Shown: piece by piece, positions 48,001 through 57,458 of the stretch
Numbering within the stretch: the stretch's first letter is position 1
Layout: every line of letters starts with the position of its first letter
Origin: Myxococcales bacterium
GTDB lineage: Bacteria > Myxococcota_A > Polyangia > Polyangiales > Polyangiaceae
DNA: 64,000 nt
Assembly (NCBI GenBank): GCA_016712525.1
Contig: JADJQX010000006.1
Location: 1,137,840 to 1,201,839 of the forward strand
Direction: 5' to 3'
Notes under the pieces: model-generated
What the model saw: the letters and a program-made list of their open reading frames with translations, nothing else
Databases searched by the model: none
What the model was told of the DNA's origin: nothing
Translations under genes and position numbers: made by a program

Positions 48001-48765
48001 CACCTTTTGGGCCTGCCGGAGCACGTGACGGCGCGCCCCGGAGCGCACGCCGCCTCGGGCCCCCTCGAGGAGGCGACCGGAGCGGAGAAGACGACGGTCT
48101 CGGCGGCAGCCGACGAGGGCACACGAATGCACAAGGTCCTCGAGCGCCTCTCCGCCGACGCGCTCGGGCGCCTCTCCCCCGAAGCGACGTCGGAGGCGGT
48201 GGCCGAGGGGCTCACGCGCGAAGGGTACCCGGAGGACCACCCTCGCCACGAGGTCCTCCGAAAGCGCATCACTCGGTTCGCGACGGGCCCGTGGCTTCGT
48301 GAGGTCATGTCCCGCGGGGCGGAGGCGCGTCGCGAGCTCTCGTTCGCGGTCGAGGTGCCCATCGGCGAAGATCGTCGTGTCCTCCTTCGCGGGGCCATGG
48401 ACCTCGTCGTCGTCGCGGGCGACGAGGTGCACGTCGTCGACTACAAACGCGCCCGCGGGCCGGGCCTCGAGCCTTACGCCTTTCAGCTCGAGCTCTACGT
48501 GCTCGCGGCCCGCACGCTCTTCCCGAGCGCGAGGCGCGTCCGTGCGGGGGTCGCGTTCCTGGGTGGAGATCCCGAGACTCCGCTGTGGCTGCCCGACGTG
48601 GACCACGAGGTGTCGGAGCGTCGCGTCCGAGACGCCGCGACGGGGCTCTCGGAGGCGCGGGCGACGGGGCGCTTCCCGCGGGCCTCGCGCGCCGTATGCG
48701 ACGCCATCCACTGCGGCTTCGTGGGTCGCTGTTATCCGAAGGCGCGCGAGCACGCCGACGAGTGA
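45079..48765 (+). CDS. addA: AddA-like UvrD-family helicase-nuclease
   Basis: The 1228-residue SF1 helicase has Q-motif/Walker A ERNTVLVASAGTGKTHTL (residues 6-23), motif Ia ATTFSRKAAHEIRERL, motif II VLLVDEFQDTS, motif III VVGDRKQSIYGFRGAD, motif IV FPLRTNRRS, motif V LLTVHASKGLDFPIV and motif VI RLLYVALTRASHMM. The C-terminal RecB-like nuclease holds DEGTRMHKVLERL, LRGAMDLVVV and VVDYKRARGPG with QLELYVLAA. With AddB it should load RecA after resection at Chi-like sites; the Chi sequence is unknown. It converges with radC 9 bp downstream. Confidence 0.95.
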   Translation: MTAFAFERNTVLVASAGTGKTHTLVGVLVHVLLGEHADGEPVSPARVVATTFSRKAAHEIRERLRSELTRLVGEPESSLYFSAIADTRRALGRPPPSPSEISKKARRASARVSDVTIGTLHGFCLGLLRSFGVEAGLPYGVEVADEAEVRARDASAIVRAVERFAADGHADFVRELVGRSSGLDGLVTRLRQHFEATSELGIRAGSLVTSDDDRRLVERRFDDLHRRVHAVASLPRYEQAAGAFLSAINAKNDVPFEVVEAALVALAKVKRASNGPPADVALQELIETLPKVSDSKATRLLRLFATYELRETFGPRQDALRGLLVACEEELSAERERAPGLGFGEVLGRVARLLASRDDVAREVGKRFDVLLVDEFQDTSAIQKRIVELVWAEPSAHGLVPAVGLRDVRPKGLFVVGDRKQSIYGFRGADVSVFAELCIGLAGERAREKLRVPGGLVYAPEPPRASFFPLRTNRRSRPEILAFVNAFSARAFVPQEATPELFDIEYSAEVEDLEAPEGAATEPARERVVWVKPPFRQRTGKKPTVTTRRDEARAITRIVMELVSGARAANLGAGRAATYKDCAVLALTNEMLDEMAYALAEADVPYVLAGKSFYKAREVLDTAALLSLLVDPSDRLAALTVLRGPFAAVSDATLLALSEEGRGLLPISPSMFEGPRAHLAVDEAELARVREVVEVVERLSPLLSRVGPGPALRAACEALRLEEVLAALPRGRARVANVRKTLALADAETRAEDFVRRIVSRGQGTDDEGEASTFSDEDDAVRLLTVHASKGLDFPIVFFPQCGAIVNDASRTGPFAVDLSGGGEPRLGMRIAHPSGIVIESPTMERARLVAVRRERAERRRLLYVALTRASHMMFLVGQRRAKESGEVSKSAETALATVLAAMESSEATRALFGVVELSEVVPPEPREKTASGPAAAHEPSALERRIVPSFRVLPIAPTSLQDFHVCPRRFELVHLLGLPEHVTARPGAHAASGPLEEATGAEKTTVSAAADEGTRMHKVLERLSADALGRLSPEATSEAVAEGLTREGYPEDHPRHEVLRKRITRFATGPWLREVMSRGAEARRELSFAVEVPIGEDRRVLLRGAMDLVVVAGDEVHVVDYKRARGPGLEPYAFQLELYVLAARTLFPSARRVRAGVAFLGGDPETPLWLPDVDHEVSERRVRDAATGLSEARATGRFPRASRAVCDAIHCGFVGRCYPKAREHADE

Positions 48766-48774
48766 GCTTGCTCC

Positions 48775-49497
48775 TCACGCGCGGGGGCGTCTCCTTCGAG
48801 GCGAGGTCTCGCGTGGACGCGCGGCCACGAGGGTTGCCACGCGGGTCTCCCCATCGGCGGGGAAGGGCACCGAGGCGTACCGAGGGCCCGCGACGACCAC
48901 GTGGTCGAGCAGGGGGACCCCCACGATGGCCGCGGCCTCCGCCACGGCGCGTGTGAAGGTCGCGTCGGCGTCGCTCGGCGACGGATCTCCGCTCGGGTGG
49001 TTGTGTACCAGCAAGAAGCCGCGCGCGTTCTCACGAAGGGCGCACGCGAGCACGTCCCCCGCGCGGATCGAGAGCGCATGGCCCCCTCCTCGTGCGACGC
49101 ACCGCGCGGCCCGGAGCCGATTGCGCCCATCGAGCGCGAGCATCCATAGCTCCTCGTGCTCGAGGTGCGCGAGGCGGCTCATCGCCCACGCGTGCACCCG
49201 TGACGCGTCTTCGATCGTGACCGGCGGGGGCGGGGAGAGCGCCCTCCTCCCGAGCACGAGCGCGTTCGCGACCCGGTGCGCGCCCTCGGCCCCGAGGAGG
49301 CTCGAGAGCTCGCCGAAGCCGAGCCTCGCCAAACCGAGCACTCCCCCGGCACGCTCGAGGGCCTTCGCCGCAGCCTCCATGGCCGCCCCCTCGGAGCCTC
49401 CGAGCACGCTCGCCAGGACGTGCGTGTCGGGGAGCACGTCGAGCGAGCCGGGGTCGACTACCGTTTTTGGGATGGCCTCGTTCGAGATCGTTCGCAT
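48775..49497 (-). CDS. radC: RadC/JAB-domain protein
   Basis: The 240-residue protein has an N-terminal helix-hairpin-helix-like region (about 20-90) and a C-terminal JAB/MPN metalloprotease-like domain. Its zinc-site pattern is LLVHNHPSGDPSPSDADATF, preceded by the catalytic Glu region (HEELWMLALDGRN). The family was once linked to DNA repair, but its function is unsettled. ATG 49497 is preferred; a TTG at 49506 is in frame. It lies next to addAB, convergent. Confidence 0.9.
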   Translation of the reverse strand: MRTISNEAIPKTVVDPGSLDVLPDTHVLASVLGGSEGAAMEAAAKALERAGGVLGLARLGFGELSSLLGAEGAHRVANALVLGRRALSPPPPVTIEDASRVHAWAMSRLAHLEHEELWMLALDGRNRLRAARCVARGGGHALSIRAGDVLACALRENARGFLLVHNHPSGDPSPSDADATFTRAVAEAAAIVGVPLLDHVVVAGPRYASVPFPADGETRVATLVAARPRETSPRRRRPRA

Positions 49498-49860
49498 GCC
49501 CGCCAAGAGCAGGCCGCGTGCCTAAGCTTCGAACGCGAAACTCTTGGGTTTTTCGACCAAGACGGGTGGCCCGGCCGATTTTCCTGGTGGCCCCGGCCAT
49601 CTCGATCGGAGAGCGTTCATGGGCTCGGACGTCGATGCCGACTACGCGTCTGGGCTGACGTTCTGAGCGGCCGAGCCGTACCTCACGGCTGCGTTGCGGC
49701 TGCCGGTGGTTCTGAATCATTTCCGTAGGTTGGCGCCAACGTCGGTGGGATCTCCGGACGGATCACGGACGGCGACAGGGCCGGCGCGCGGGCCGGATCA
49801 CGTCTCACGTCGCACGGCCGGCTCGCCCGTGCGCCCCGATCTCGTCGCCGGCTCTCGTGC
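49498..49860. other. Intergenic region without recognisable gene
   Basis: This 363-bp gap between two minus-strand genes holds several short GC-rich inverted repeats (for example around GGCCGGCGCGCGGGCCGG near 49778) but no convincing ORF, RNA gene or promoter that I can support. It is somewhat less GC-rich than its flanks near 49530-49570. Confidence 0.5.
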
Positions 49861-50772
49861 TCAGCGGCCCTGGCAGAGACCGATGGCCGTATCGCGGATG
49901 AGCGAGCTCGGCTTGCAGACGAAGTCGCCCGTGCACGACGGCGCGCTCACGCGACACAACTGGAAACACTTCCTTGCGCCCGGCTTGCCCACGCACGTGA
50001 GGCCCGCCCCGCAGTGGGTATCGTCGCACGCTTCGCCGGCCTTGGCCTGCCCCACGCGGACGCAGCTCGTGGTCCCGTCGTCGGCGGCGATGGCGCACGT
50101 CTCGCCCTGCTCGCACTGCCCGCTCGTGAGGAGCTTGCAGGCCTTCACGGGCATGCACACCGGAACGATGACGCTCGCCTCTTCGTTCAGCTGCACCACG
50201 TCGCAGAAGGTCGCGCCTCCGCTCGGCGAGCCCACGTTGGAGCACGTCCCCCCGCAGCAGTACTTTCGGCACTGGCCCATGCCGTCGGCGCGCAAGATGC
50301 AGTCGGACCCCGCGGCGCAGTCGGACGAGCTCGAGCACATGTCGCCCGGGGCGCCCTTGCCCGAGGGGGTGCACGACGGACCCCCCAACGTGACGCGGCA
50401 GGAGTCGACCTCGAGGTTCCCCCCGTCGATGGCCCCGGCGTCGGCGGCAGGCGCTCCCCCGCAGGAGACGGCGCCCTCGTCGGGCCAGCAGGTGGTCTTG
50501 GTGGCTTGGCAGAGCGGGCTGCCGCGGAGAGGCTCTTTGGCGTCGACGTCTCCCGCGCCTCCGTCGCTCGTGAGAGACGCGGAGCCCGTCGGGATAATCT
50601 CGGGGGGGGCGCTCCCGTCGGCCGACAGCGCGTCGTTCGACGCCGAAATCGAGCAACCACCGACCGCCGACAGGGGCAGCCCGAGCATGGCGAGGACCGC
50701 GAGCGCTCCCCCGAGGGCCGGCGAGCGGGGCCTTCGAGGCAGGGAGCGTGGAGCGGCGGGAGTGTCGGCCAT
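49861..50772 (-). CDS. Cys-rich exported lipoprotein
   Basis: The product of about 303 residues has an N-terminal signal (ALAVLAMLGLPLSAVGGC) with lipobox VGGC, a Gly/Asp/Ala linker, and then more than 20 cysteines in small modules such as CSSSSDCAAGSDC, CRKYCCGGTC, SGQCEQGETC and CDDTHCGAGLTC. These resemble the Dickkopf/EGF-like disulfide modules common in myxobacterial surface proteins. ATG 50772 is chosen because TAAGAG lies 14 nt upstream; an in-frame ATG at 50832 would add 20 residues. Binding or adhesion is a guess. Confidence 0.78.
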   Translation of the reverse strand: MADTPAAPRSLPRRPRSPALGGALAVLAMLGLPLSAVGGCSISASNDALSADGSAPPEIIPTGSASLTSDGGAGDVDAKEPLRGSPLCQATKTTCWPDEGAVSCGGAPAADAGAIDGGNLEVDSCRVTLGGPSCTPSGKGAPGDMCSSSSDCAAGSDCILRADGMGQCRKYCCGGTCSNVGSPSGGATFCDVVQLNEEASVIVPVCMPVKACKLLTSGQCEQGETCAIAADDGTTSCVRVGQAKAGEACDDTHCGAGLTCVGKPGARKCFQLCRVSAPSCTGDFVCKPSSLIRDTAIGLCQGR

Positions 50773-51006
50773 GGCTTCGGCGATTCTCTTATTCACGCCC
50801 CATGCCGCGCCTAAGGGCGCCTGGTCGGGCATTCAACTGCCCGAATTTATTAGCTATTGCGGGGCGGTGCGGGCACGCCTCGGGCGTGGCCCATGACTTC
50901 GGTGTCGCGATACGACGGGCGAAGGCTGCTACCCGAGCTGCCTCCGGGGCGCAAGAAAGGAGCGCGAAGGCCCCTCGAACCGGCCCGAGGAGCCCTGCTC
51001 GCACCT

Positions 51007-53061
51007 CTACTTGGCGTCGACCTCGCGGCTCGTGGCGTTTCCGGCGGCGTCGTAGACCCGCACCGTCACGACGTGGGCGCCGGGCGGCACGAGGGAACCG
51101 ATGTCCTCGTCGATGGCCTCGTCGGACGAGTCGAAGATGCCGTCTTGGGGGCTCACGGGGCGGAACTCGGTGCGCCCGTCGTACGCGACCTCGACCCGGA
51201 CGACGTTCGACACCGTGTCGCGAGCGCGCAGGCGGAGCCGACGACCCGCGAGCTGGAGATCGGCGATCTGCGGAGGGGTGTTGTCGATGGTGAAGGCGTC
51301 GCTCTCTTTGGCGTGCTTCTGCGCGTCGCGAGGGCCGTTCGAGATCTCGTCGCTCGCCTCGACGCGCACCCGGTACTTGCCCTCGGGGATCGCCTGCGTG
51401 TCCCACTCGAGCTCGGTCTTGGTGAAGGTCTCGTCGGGCTTGGTCACGTCGTAGAGCGTGCTCGCGCCTTCCTTGCGGAACGAGACGCGGTAGCGGAGCG
51501 CGTCGGAGTCGGGGTTGTCGACCTTCCACGAGATCTTCACGGTCGCGTCGCGCTTCGGGATCTCGCCGCCCGAGGCCACGATGCCGTCGCGAGGCTCTTT
51601 GGCGGGCGCGTTCTTGGGGCCCGCGCTCACGTCGAGCACCACGGGGCGCACGTTCTCGGTCACGAAGGGCAGGGTGACGTCGGTGAGGGTGGCGCGTGGG
51701 TCGACGAAGCGCGCGCGCACTTGCACGTAGCGCCCCATCGGGCTCGAGACGCCGAAGGTCTGGGTCTGGCCTGCGCTCCACGCGCTCCACGTGCCATCCG
51801 GGGTCTGCGTGTTGCCCGTGCGCGTCGACACCTCGAGGCGGCCCGTGCCGCGCCACGAGAGCTTCCCGAAGCGTGCCCGCAGGGTCGTGTCGAGGACCTT
51901 GCTCGTCCACACCGCCTCGCCGCCGCCCTGGCCGAGCACGCGGTGGAGCACGGGCGGATCGCTCGTCGCCACGAAGCCCTTGCCGTTCGCGATCATGACC
52001 GCCCCCACCGAGCGCTCGTCGGTGTCGACCTCGAGCGTCACGGCGTGCGTGTCGTCGACCGTGTACACGCGCCCCTCGGCGCCCGTGCCCACGTGCGGGA
52101 GCCCTCGCTCGTCCACCCAGAGCGCCGTGTAGTGGTGCTCCTTGTGGTCCATGAGCTTCTCGGGGCGGCCCTGCGGATCGAACTTGTAGAGTACACCCTT
52201 GCCGGCCTTGGGCCTCGCGCTCGTCGTGGGCCCTTGCGGCGACCGACCGACGGCGACGGGGCTCCGCTTGGGCGGCTCGGGTGGCTCGCCGTACTCGTTC
52301 GCGCAGGCGAAGACGGTCCCGTCCTTCGCCACGGCCACGGCCTTCACCTCTTCGCCGGGGAAGTCGTAGAGGACCTCGGCGCGCCCGGGCCCCTTGATTT
52401 TGTAGAGGATGCCCTTGCCGCTCGAGCCCGCGTACACGTCTCCGTTCGGGGCGAGCGCGACCGACACGAGGTGCGGCTCGTCGCTCTTGTAGACCACCTC
52501 GGACGACCCGGCCCGTACGTGCAGCACCTTGCCCTCTTTGCCGCCCGTCGCCGCGTAGACGCCCGTGCCTTGCGCGTCCACCGCGAGGGACCACACGTAG
52601 GCGACGTCGTCCAAGGTGGCGAACGGCGTGACCTTGCCCTGCGTGACCTTGAAGAGCTTGCCGTCGGGGATGGTGGCCGCGATCACCGTGCCGTCTTTGA
52701 GCTCGGCGAGGGCCGTCACCGCGAGGCCACCCGTGTCGGCGTAGGGCTGCGCGGCGTCCCCCACGACGCGCACGATCTTGCCCTGGGGGCTCGTGCCGAC
52801 GAGCACGCTCCCGTCCTTCAGCGCGAGGGCCGCGAAGCTGGCCTGCACGTCGCTCCCGAGGGGCGCGTTGCCGAGCGTCAGCCCCGCGCGGACCACGCCG
52901 TCCGAGCCGACGGCGACACCCTTGAGATCCCCGCCCGAGAGGCGCTCGATCGAGTCGAGCACGAAGGTGCGGGTGCCGACGGCGTGCGCGGGGAGCGCGA
53001 CGAGACCGGCGGTAGAGGCCGCGAGGGAGGCGAGCACGAACGAGCGAAAGCGAGGCATCAT
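51007..53061 (-). CDS. Secreted beta-propeller and Ig-like repeat protein
   Basis: The 684-residue precursor has signal peptide MMPRFRSFVLASLAASTAGL with cleavage after AHA. Residues about 30-330 hold NHL/SMP-30-like propeller repeats (GVAVGSDGVVRAGL, ALALKDGSVLVGTSPQGKI, SVALAPNGDVYAGSSGKG). Residues about 400-680 hold fibronectin/Ig-like beta domains (PEGKYRVRVEASDEIS, PPGAHVVTVRVYDAAGN). It probably sits at or outside the outer membrane as a binding or scaffold protein. It is followed upstream, same strand, by the S55 peptidase gene with a 53-bp gap, so the two may be cotranscribed. Confidence 0.82.
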   Translation of the reverse strand: MMPRFRSFVLASLAASTAGLVALPAHAVGTRTFVLDSIERLSGGDLKGVAVGSDGVVRAGLTLGNAPLGSDVQASFAALALKDGSVLVGTSPQGKIVRVVGDAAQPYADTGGLAVTALAELKDGTVIAATIPDGKLFKVTQGKVTPFATLDDVAYVWSLAVDAQGTGVYAATGGKEGKVLHVRAGSSEVVYKSDEPHLVSVALAPNGDVYAGSSGKGILYKIKGPGRAEVLYDFPGEEVKAVAVAKDGTVFACANEYGEPPEPPKRSPVAVGRSPQGPTTSARPKAGKGVLYKFDPQGRPEKLMDHKEHHYTALWVDERGLPHVGTGAEGRVYTVDDTHAVTLEVDTDERSVGAVMIANGKGFVATSDPPVLHRVLGQGGGEAVWTSKVLDTTLRARFGKLSWRGTGRLEVSTRTGNTQTPDGTWSAWSAGQTQTFGVSSPMGRYVQVRARFVDPRATLTDVTLPFVTENVRPVVLDVSAGPKNAPAKEPRDGIVASGGEIPKRDATVKISWKVDNPDSDALRYRVSFRKEGASTLYDVTKPDETFTKTELEWDTQAIPEGKYRVRVEASDEISNGPRDAQKHAKESDAFTIDNTPPQIADLQLAGRRLRLRARDTVSNVVRVEVAYDGRTEFRPVSPQDGIFDSSDEAIDEDIGSLVPPGAHVVTVRVYDAAGNATSREVDAK

Positions 53062-53114
53062 GGGGGAGGGCACCAGGGAGAGAGAAGAGGGGAGGGCGGC
53101 GCGCCCGGCGAAGC

Positions 53115-54984
53115 TCAACGGAGGACGGACCGCACACGCACACGCACACGCTCGCTGCCGTCGACGTACTTCTCGATGGGGACGATGGTGCGCGCGTAGG
53201 ACGCGACGGCCTCGGGGCCGACGTCGCTCGTCTGCGGGCGGAGGAGATCGAACGCGAACGACGGAAGCTCCGGGGCGACCTTGCCCGCGAACGCGACGCC
53301 GTTCTGGCGCACGCGGTACTGCACGACGAGCGCCTTGGGCGTCACGTACTGCTTCTGCGAATTCGCCAACAGATCCGAGAGGTTCTGAGGTGCGGCCACC
53401 TCGGGGGAGACGGCGTACCCCGGCAGGATCTCGAGGTCTACCTCTTTGCCCTCGAGCCCCTCGCGCAGCGGCACCTCGACGACACGCGACACCTCGGCGC
53501 CGTACTGCGGCTGGAGCTTCAGGCGGATGCGCGCCTTGCCCCCCGCGTCGACCTGCGGGTCGAGCAGCTCGGCGCCCTTCAGGCGGTAGAGATCGCGCGA
53601 GTAGTCGAGGGTGAGCACGCTCTCGATTTTGTCGATGTGGGCGATCTCCCACGGGTTATTGAGCACGTCGCCGACGAAGCGAATCACGCGGGTAAAGTCG
53701 CCTCCTTCGGGCATGCCGCCGGTCGCGACGCCGAAGTCCTCGAGGTCGAAGGTGCCGCGCCCGCGCACCGTCACCTTGGACGTGAGCTTCCAGGTGACGT
53801 CACGACGCTCGTTCGCGGTGGCCTCGATGACCGCCCCGAACACGGCGGCCGTGAGCTGCGGGCTCATGAATTTGTCGGCAGAGACCTCGGTCTTCCAGGA
53901 CGTCTTCGGCGCGCCCACCGCGCCCTTCACCTCGACCGAGAGCGGGAACACCGGGGCCACGATCTTCTCGTCGAGCACGACCGAGCTCATACGATCCTGC
54001 ACGAGCGTGCCGAGCGGCTTCACGAGCTCGCCGATCTTGGACGAGTGCTGATCGCTCGCGAAGATCCAGAGCACCTTCGCCAGCGCCGTGGGCAGCGCGC
54101 ACGTGCCGGCCTCCATCATCGGGTGCCCGAAGCCCGTGGCCTTCGAGCCCTCGACGTGCGTCACCGTGCCGAGCCCCATGAACGACACGTCGCCGCGCAC
54201 GAGCGCCACGCCGAGCGAGCCTCCGTCGACGAAGTGCTCCCTGCGTCGGCCGAGGGCTGCGCTTGCCCGCCGCCCGCCTGCATCGGCTCGAGCCCGAGCG
54301 GGGCGAACACCTTGCGGAGGTAGGCCGCCGTGCGATCGCCCACGCCGCCCATCATGAGGGGCGTGGCCGCGGGCACGAGGGGCCGCGCGGGATCGGGGGC
54401 GAAGCGCGCGTGCATCTGCTTCGTGTGCGCGGCGAGGTCGTACTCTCCGGGGGTGCCCTCGTACGAGGTCTGTGTGCGCTCGGGCCGCGTGACCTCGGCG
54501 TGGGCCTCGCGCTTCTGGCCGAGCGCCAGAGGAGCGCGCCCGTCGAGCGGCGAGAACCCTGGCGGGATGGGCCTCCGGAGCTCGGCGAGCATGGGCGCGA
54601 TCGGCGTGACCCCGGCGACCGGCTCGGTCTGGAACATCGCCCACGAGTACGCGTACGCGCCGGCGAGCCTGCCGTCGAAGTAGATCGGGCTCCCGCTCAT
54701 GCCGCGCACGTTCTTCGTGACGTTGAGCCGCGGGTGCGGCGTCTTCACCAAGATGAGCTCCTGCGACGGGCGGAAGTTGTGGAGCACCCCCACGACCTCG
54801 ACGTCGAACCGCTCGGGCGTCATGCCCTTGAACACGGTGAGCCCGTAGCCCTTCATGCCCTCTTTGATCTCGCTCGGGGCGATGGTGCGTGGGCGGTCGT
54901 CGCCGTTCGCGAGGGCACCGTGAGGGCGAGCGACAGCGCGAGGCCGGCTCCGAGCGCGCAGGTGGGCGCATGAACGTGTCGCAT
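53115..54984 (-). CDS. SpoIVB-type S55 serine peptidase, frameshifted twice
   Basis: The reconstructed protein has about 620 residues: signal peptide from ATG 54984 (MRHVHAPTCALGAGLALSLA), PDZ-like segment TIAPSEIKEGMKGYGLTVF, then the S55 catalytic motif VRGMSGSPIYFDGRLAGAYAY with Ser in GMSGSP. Later come DGGSLGVALVRGDVSFMGLG, GFGHPMMEAG (the conserved GHP of SpoIVB) and a long beta-rich C-terminal half. Two single-base breaks exist: near 54919 (a G seems missing after ACG) and at 54239-54241 (GGG should be GGGG). With both corrected one continuous frame results. It should be an envelope-located signalling protease; the substrate is unknown. Confidence 0.8.
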
Positions 54985-55078
54985 CGCACGATGCTCTCAA
55001 GGCTTCCGGCTTTCGTCAAAGCCCCTCGCGCGTGGATGAGGCCTTTCTTCCGGCCAAAGTTTGGTAGGCTCCCGCCTC

Positions 55079-56465
55079 ATGCCGAACGACCGTGAGCTCG
55101 ACCACCTGCTCGCCTTGGGAGACCGAATCGTCGCCGACGCCAAGAAGGGCGGGGCCGACGTGGCCGAGTGCATCGTGCGCAGCGGGGCCGAGCTCTCGGT
55201 CCGTGTGCGCCTCGGCAAGCCCGAGCTCGTCGAAGAGGCCGGCACGAGCTCGGCCGGGCTCCGGGTCATCAAGGGCGGCCGCGTTGCCAGCACCTCCACG
55301 AGCGATCTCTCCGACGCGGGTCTCCGCCGCTTCGTGGCCGACGCGCTTCGAGCTCGCCGACCTCTGCCAGCGCGACGAGTTCGCCGGCCCCGCCGATCCG
55401 AGCGAGCTCTGCGATCCCAAGGCCGCCCCCGACCTCGACCTCTACGATCCCGCGGGTGGCTCGATCGACGCGAAGACCGCCCTCGACTTCGCCACGCGCG
55501 GCGAGAAGGCCGCGCTCGAGGTCGACCCCCGCCTCACGAACAGCGAAGGTGGCAGCTTCAGCCGCGTCGCCGGCGGGTCCGCCATCGTGCTCTCGAGCGG
55601 GTTCCGTGCAGCCTACAAGGGCTCGTACCAGAGCCTCAGCGTCGTGCCTCTCGCCGAGGACGAGGGCGGCAAGAAGCGCCGCGGCTACCACTGGACCGCG
55701 AAGCGCCACCTCGCCGAGCTCGACACCCCCGAGTCCGTCGGCAAAGAGGCCGCGCGCCGCACCCTCCGCAAGCTCGGCGCCAAGACCGTGAAGACGTGCG
55801 AGGTCCCCGTCGTCTTCGACCCGGACGCCGCGCGCTCCATCCTCGGCCTCCTCGCCGGCTGCGTCATGGGCAGCTCGATCTGGCGTAAATCGAGCTACCT
55901 CGTCGGCCGCGAAGGCTCGCGCGTGGCGAGCGATCTGATCACCATCGTCGACGATCCGCTCATCGTGCGCGGCCCCGGCTCCCGCCCGTTCGACGGCGAA
56001 GGCCTCGCGAGCCGCAAGAACCTCGTCGTCGAGGCCGGCATCCTCCGCACGTACCTGTGCGACAGCTACTCGGCGCGCAAGCTCGGTCGCAAGAGCACGG
56101 GCTCGGCGTCGCGCGGCGGCTCGGCGGGCGTCTCGGCGACCACCTCGAACTTCGTGCTCTCCCCCGGCAAAGACTCGGCCGAGTCCATCGTCAAGGGCAC
56201 GAAGCGCGGCCTCTACGTGACCGACATGATGGGCTTCGGCTTCAACGCCGTCACGGGCGACTTCTCCCGCGGCGCCTCCGGCTTCTGGATCGAGGACGGC
56301 GAGATCACGTACCCGGTCTCCGAGGTCACCATCTCGCTCAACGTCGACGAGCTCTGGAAGACGATCGACGCCGTCGGCTCCGACCTCGACCTCCGCACGT
56401 CCACCGCGTCGCCCACGTTCCGCGTCGCCAAGATGACCGTCGCGGGCGGCGCCGAGGAAGAGTAA
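55079..56465 (+). CDS. pmbA: PmbA/TldE-family protein, frameshifted near 55348
   Basis: About 461 residues once repaired. The N-terminal part (MPNDRELDHLLALGDRIVAD, VRVRLGKPELVEEA, LRVIKGGRVASTSTSDLSD) is in one frame and the rest (FELADLCQRDEF onward) in the next. Removing one T of the TT at 55347-55348 joins them as VADALELADLCQ. Later motifs fit TldE rather than TldD: IVDDPLIVRGPGSRPFDGEG and YLCDSYSARKLGRKSTG, with no HExxxH zinc motif. The family acts with TldD to cleave unstructured peptides and mature some peptide products; tldD is not in the window. TAGGCT lies 8 nt before ATG 55079. Confidence 0.88.
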
Positions 56466-56515
56466 GCGCGCGAGCGCAGGAGAGAGAGCACGAGAGAGCG
56501 AGCCAGGGTGCCCCC

Positions 56516-56527
56516 CACCCGCGGGTG
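56516..56527. terminator. Palindrome after pmbA, possible terminator
   Basis: CACCCGCGGGTG is a perfect 12-bp palindrome 50 bp after the pmbA stop. Around it the 56466-56720 stretch is very GC-rich and I see no gene in it. Confidence 0.3.
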
Positions 56528-56719
56528 CTCGGCCTAACGGCCTGCGCGCCCGCGGCCTCCCCAAAGGCCGTTCTCGGCTTCGCGCCCCCGCGACGCCCGA
56601 GTCACCCCTCGCGCGAAGCCTCCGAGCGGCCAGGGGAGGCCCCCGTTGCCCTGGCCTCAGTCCCGAGCCGCGTCGCGTGCGCCCAACGGCACCTCGGGGT
56701 CGTCATGCGAACCCGCGCC

Positions 56720-57458
56720 CTGGGCTGCAGGTCATCGTGTAAATCGCGTTCGGACGCCGTTCGCTGCGGAGGGCGAAAGGTGCCGGCGTCGAGGTCGAGC
56801 GTGACACGCGTGTACGTGCTCATGTCGAAGTCGCCGCCTGGCACGTCGGCGGCCCGATAGACGCGGAAGAAGCGTTCGTACGCCGCGAGCGAAGCCCGCC
56901 ACGAGCGAGGACGGAGGCCGCGGCGTCGTACGTCTCTTCGGTGTTCGTGGGAGGAAAGACCTTGTACTCAGGACCGGGCATGGCCGCGAAGACCCGCCCG
57001 TTCCATACTAGCACCCCGCTGTCCACGTCGAACGTCACGGGCACCGGCACGTCCGCGACCGATGCGTCGGCGCCCGTGATGCAACAGTCGACGCCGTTCT
57101 CCTGAAAGGGGGTCGTGCCAGGCGCGCACGCCCCACCCTCCCTCGGCTCCGCGAGCGTGGTCGAGAAGCTCACGGAGGTGGGAACGCAGCCGAACACCAC
57201 GCTGCCGTCTTGCATGAGCGGCCCGGGCGCGCACGCGAGGGAGACGTCGGGGCGGCGTCGCGCGGCTCTCCGTCCGTGCCTCCATCGGCGGGGATGGGGC
57301 CGTCAGCGTCGGGAGGTGGCGAGACCACGTCCGGCCCGCTCGCGTCGCGGCTTCCAGCGTCGTTCTCGTCGAGCAGAGGGAGTGTCGCGGAGCACGCGAC
57401 GAAGAGGATGGCCGGCGCCGCCCACGTGAGGCAGAGTGAGGATGGGACGAGAGATCAT
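56720..57458 (-). pseudogene. Exported lipoprotein, broken by several frameshifts
   Basis: Fragments in three minus-strand frames join into one lipoprotein. They are: MISRPI start at 57458; signal AAPAILFVACSA with lipobox FVAC; Asp/Pro/Gly linker (SPPPDADGPIPADGG); Cys-containing domain (MQDGSVVFGCVPTSVSF, NGVDCCITGADASV, VDSGVLVWNGRVFAAM); then YERFFRVYRAADVPGGDFD and STYTRVTLDLDAGTFRPP. At least three single-base breaks are needed: near 57440, 57240 and 56900. The 3' end is uncertain. The start overlaps the preceding gene's stop (ATGA), so they form an operon. Whether the breaks are real or sequencing errors is discussed in the findings. Confidence 0.6.

Noticed and set aside
44824..48753. 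Very long minus-strand open frames opposite addA and kdpD
   Set aside because: They are antisense shadows of GC-rich coding DNA: low-complexity Arg/Glu/His-rich translations without domains, opposite genes with strong conserved motifs.
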